Source: an uncultured Clostridia bacterium (GTDB taxonomy: Bacteria > Bacillota > Clostridia > TANB77 > CAG-508). From it: a stretch of 64,000 bases of DNA. The DNA lies in NCBI GenBank assembly GCA_944392465.1, contig CALXWR010000001.1, positions 1-64,000 of the forward strand. The letters are read 5' to 3'. Every line of letters begins with the position of its first letter. The first letter of the stretch is position 1. Shown here piece by piece: positions 63,803-64,000 of the stretch. The notes below the pieces were generated by a model. It had not been told where the DNA came from, made no database searches, and saw only the letters and a list, made by a program, of their open reading frames with translations. Position numbers and translations under genes: made by a program.

Positions 63803-64000
63803 TTACTTGCTATTGCTTAATATATTTAAGCCTATTTCTAATACATTTTCTAAAGTTTCTTTATTATAATTTTCCTTTTGCATTTCTTCTAATATTTCTT
63901 TAACAAATAACCCTCTTAAGCTATTTTCTTTTGATAATTCTTCTATATCTATCTTTAATTTTGTATTATTTTTTATTTTTATTATATTTTCATTATTAAT
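63803..64000 (-). CDS. C-terminal end of a probable YhaO/SbcD-like exonuclease (partial)
   Basis: The last 65 codons of a minus-strand gene that enters from the right edge end at TAA 63805-63803. The visible LSKENSLRGLFVKEILEEMQ resembles the C-terminus of YhaO/SbcD metallophosphoesterases, and the position upstream of the YhaN-like ATPase supports it. The catalytic part lies outside the window. Confidence 0.6.
   Translation of the reverse strand: MNNENIIKIKNNTKLKIDIEELSKENSLRGLFVKEILEEMQKENYNKETLENVLEIGLNILSNSK

Overview
The window is AT-rich DNA from an anaerobic, endospore-forming Gram-positive bacterium, most likely an uncultured Clostridia-type gut lineage. The evidence is SpoIIE, two CotF-type coat proteins, a conserved Clostridia trio of small proteins, a desulfoferrodoxin-type superoxide reductase, ComEA/MecA, and very large Cna_B/SdrD_B/DUF11 surface proteins. 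AGA dominates arginine codons.

Layout. 1-11,622 (minus): one giant modular surface protein of more than 3,800 residues, running off the left edge. 12.0-18.5 kb: exoA, a G5/lysozyme-like cell-wall protein, lemA-htpX on the plus strand, tatD, acpS and an unknown tail-anchored protein. 18.6-22.7 kb: a WG-repeat protein and spoIIE. 23.2-33.4 kb: a two-gene surface-protein operon (a thioester adhesin and a DUF11 protein) behind a near-consensus promoter. 33.8-34.7 kb: three small plus-strand genes. 34.8-41.1 kb: the shape and division cluster radC-mreB-mreC-mreD-mrdA-minC plus a DUF4321 gene. 41.6-46.5 kb: mecA, an M23 peptidase, two CotF-like genes and pcrA. 46.8-54.2 kb: a ZIP transporter, initiator tRNA, superoxide reductase, comEA, a D,D-carboxypeptidase, an LCP enzyme, CvpA and DUF5711. 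54.3-64 kb: a YkvI transporter, a Gld-type ABC operon, a GDT1 transporter, a type IV ABC-like membrane protein, tRNA-Arg(UCU), prfA, a YhaN-like ATPase and the end of a probable YhaO-like nuclease gene.

The most striking observation concerns the codon CGG. By hand I checked the frame of every CGG triplet I could find in the coding regions. Dozens occur, all straddling codon boundaries, except three. Those three in-frame CGGs (mreB, pcrA, and the 5' end of the giant surface gene) are exactly the three places where a gene is split and a +1 shift restores the conserved or only plausible reading frame. In each, reading CGGN as a four-base unit, or skipping the C to read GGN as glycine, joins the halves. 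This suggests that CGG has no normal triplet meaning here and acts as a +1 recoding signal.

Other points are an in-frame TAA inside lemA, two seven-bladed propellers in tandem in the giant protein, two families of dispersed hairpin repeats (one sitting at stop codons), a leader shared by mecA and the GDT1 gene, and a terminator hairpin that holds the RBS of the YkvI gene.
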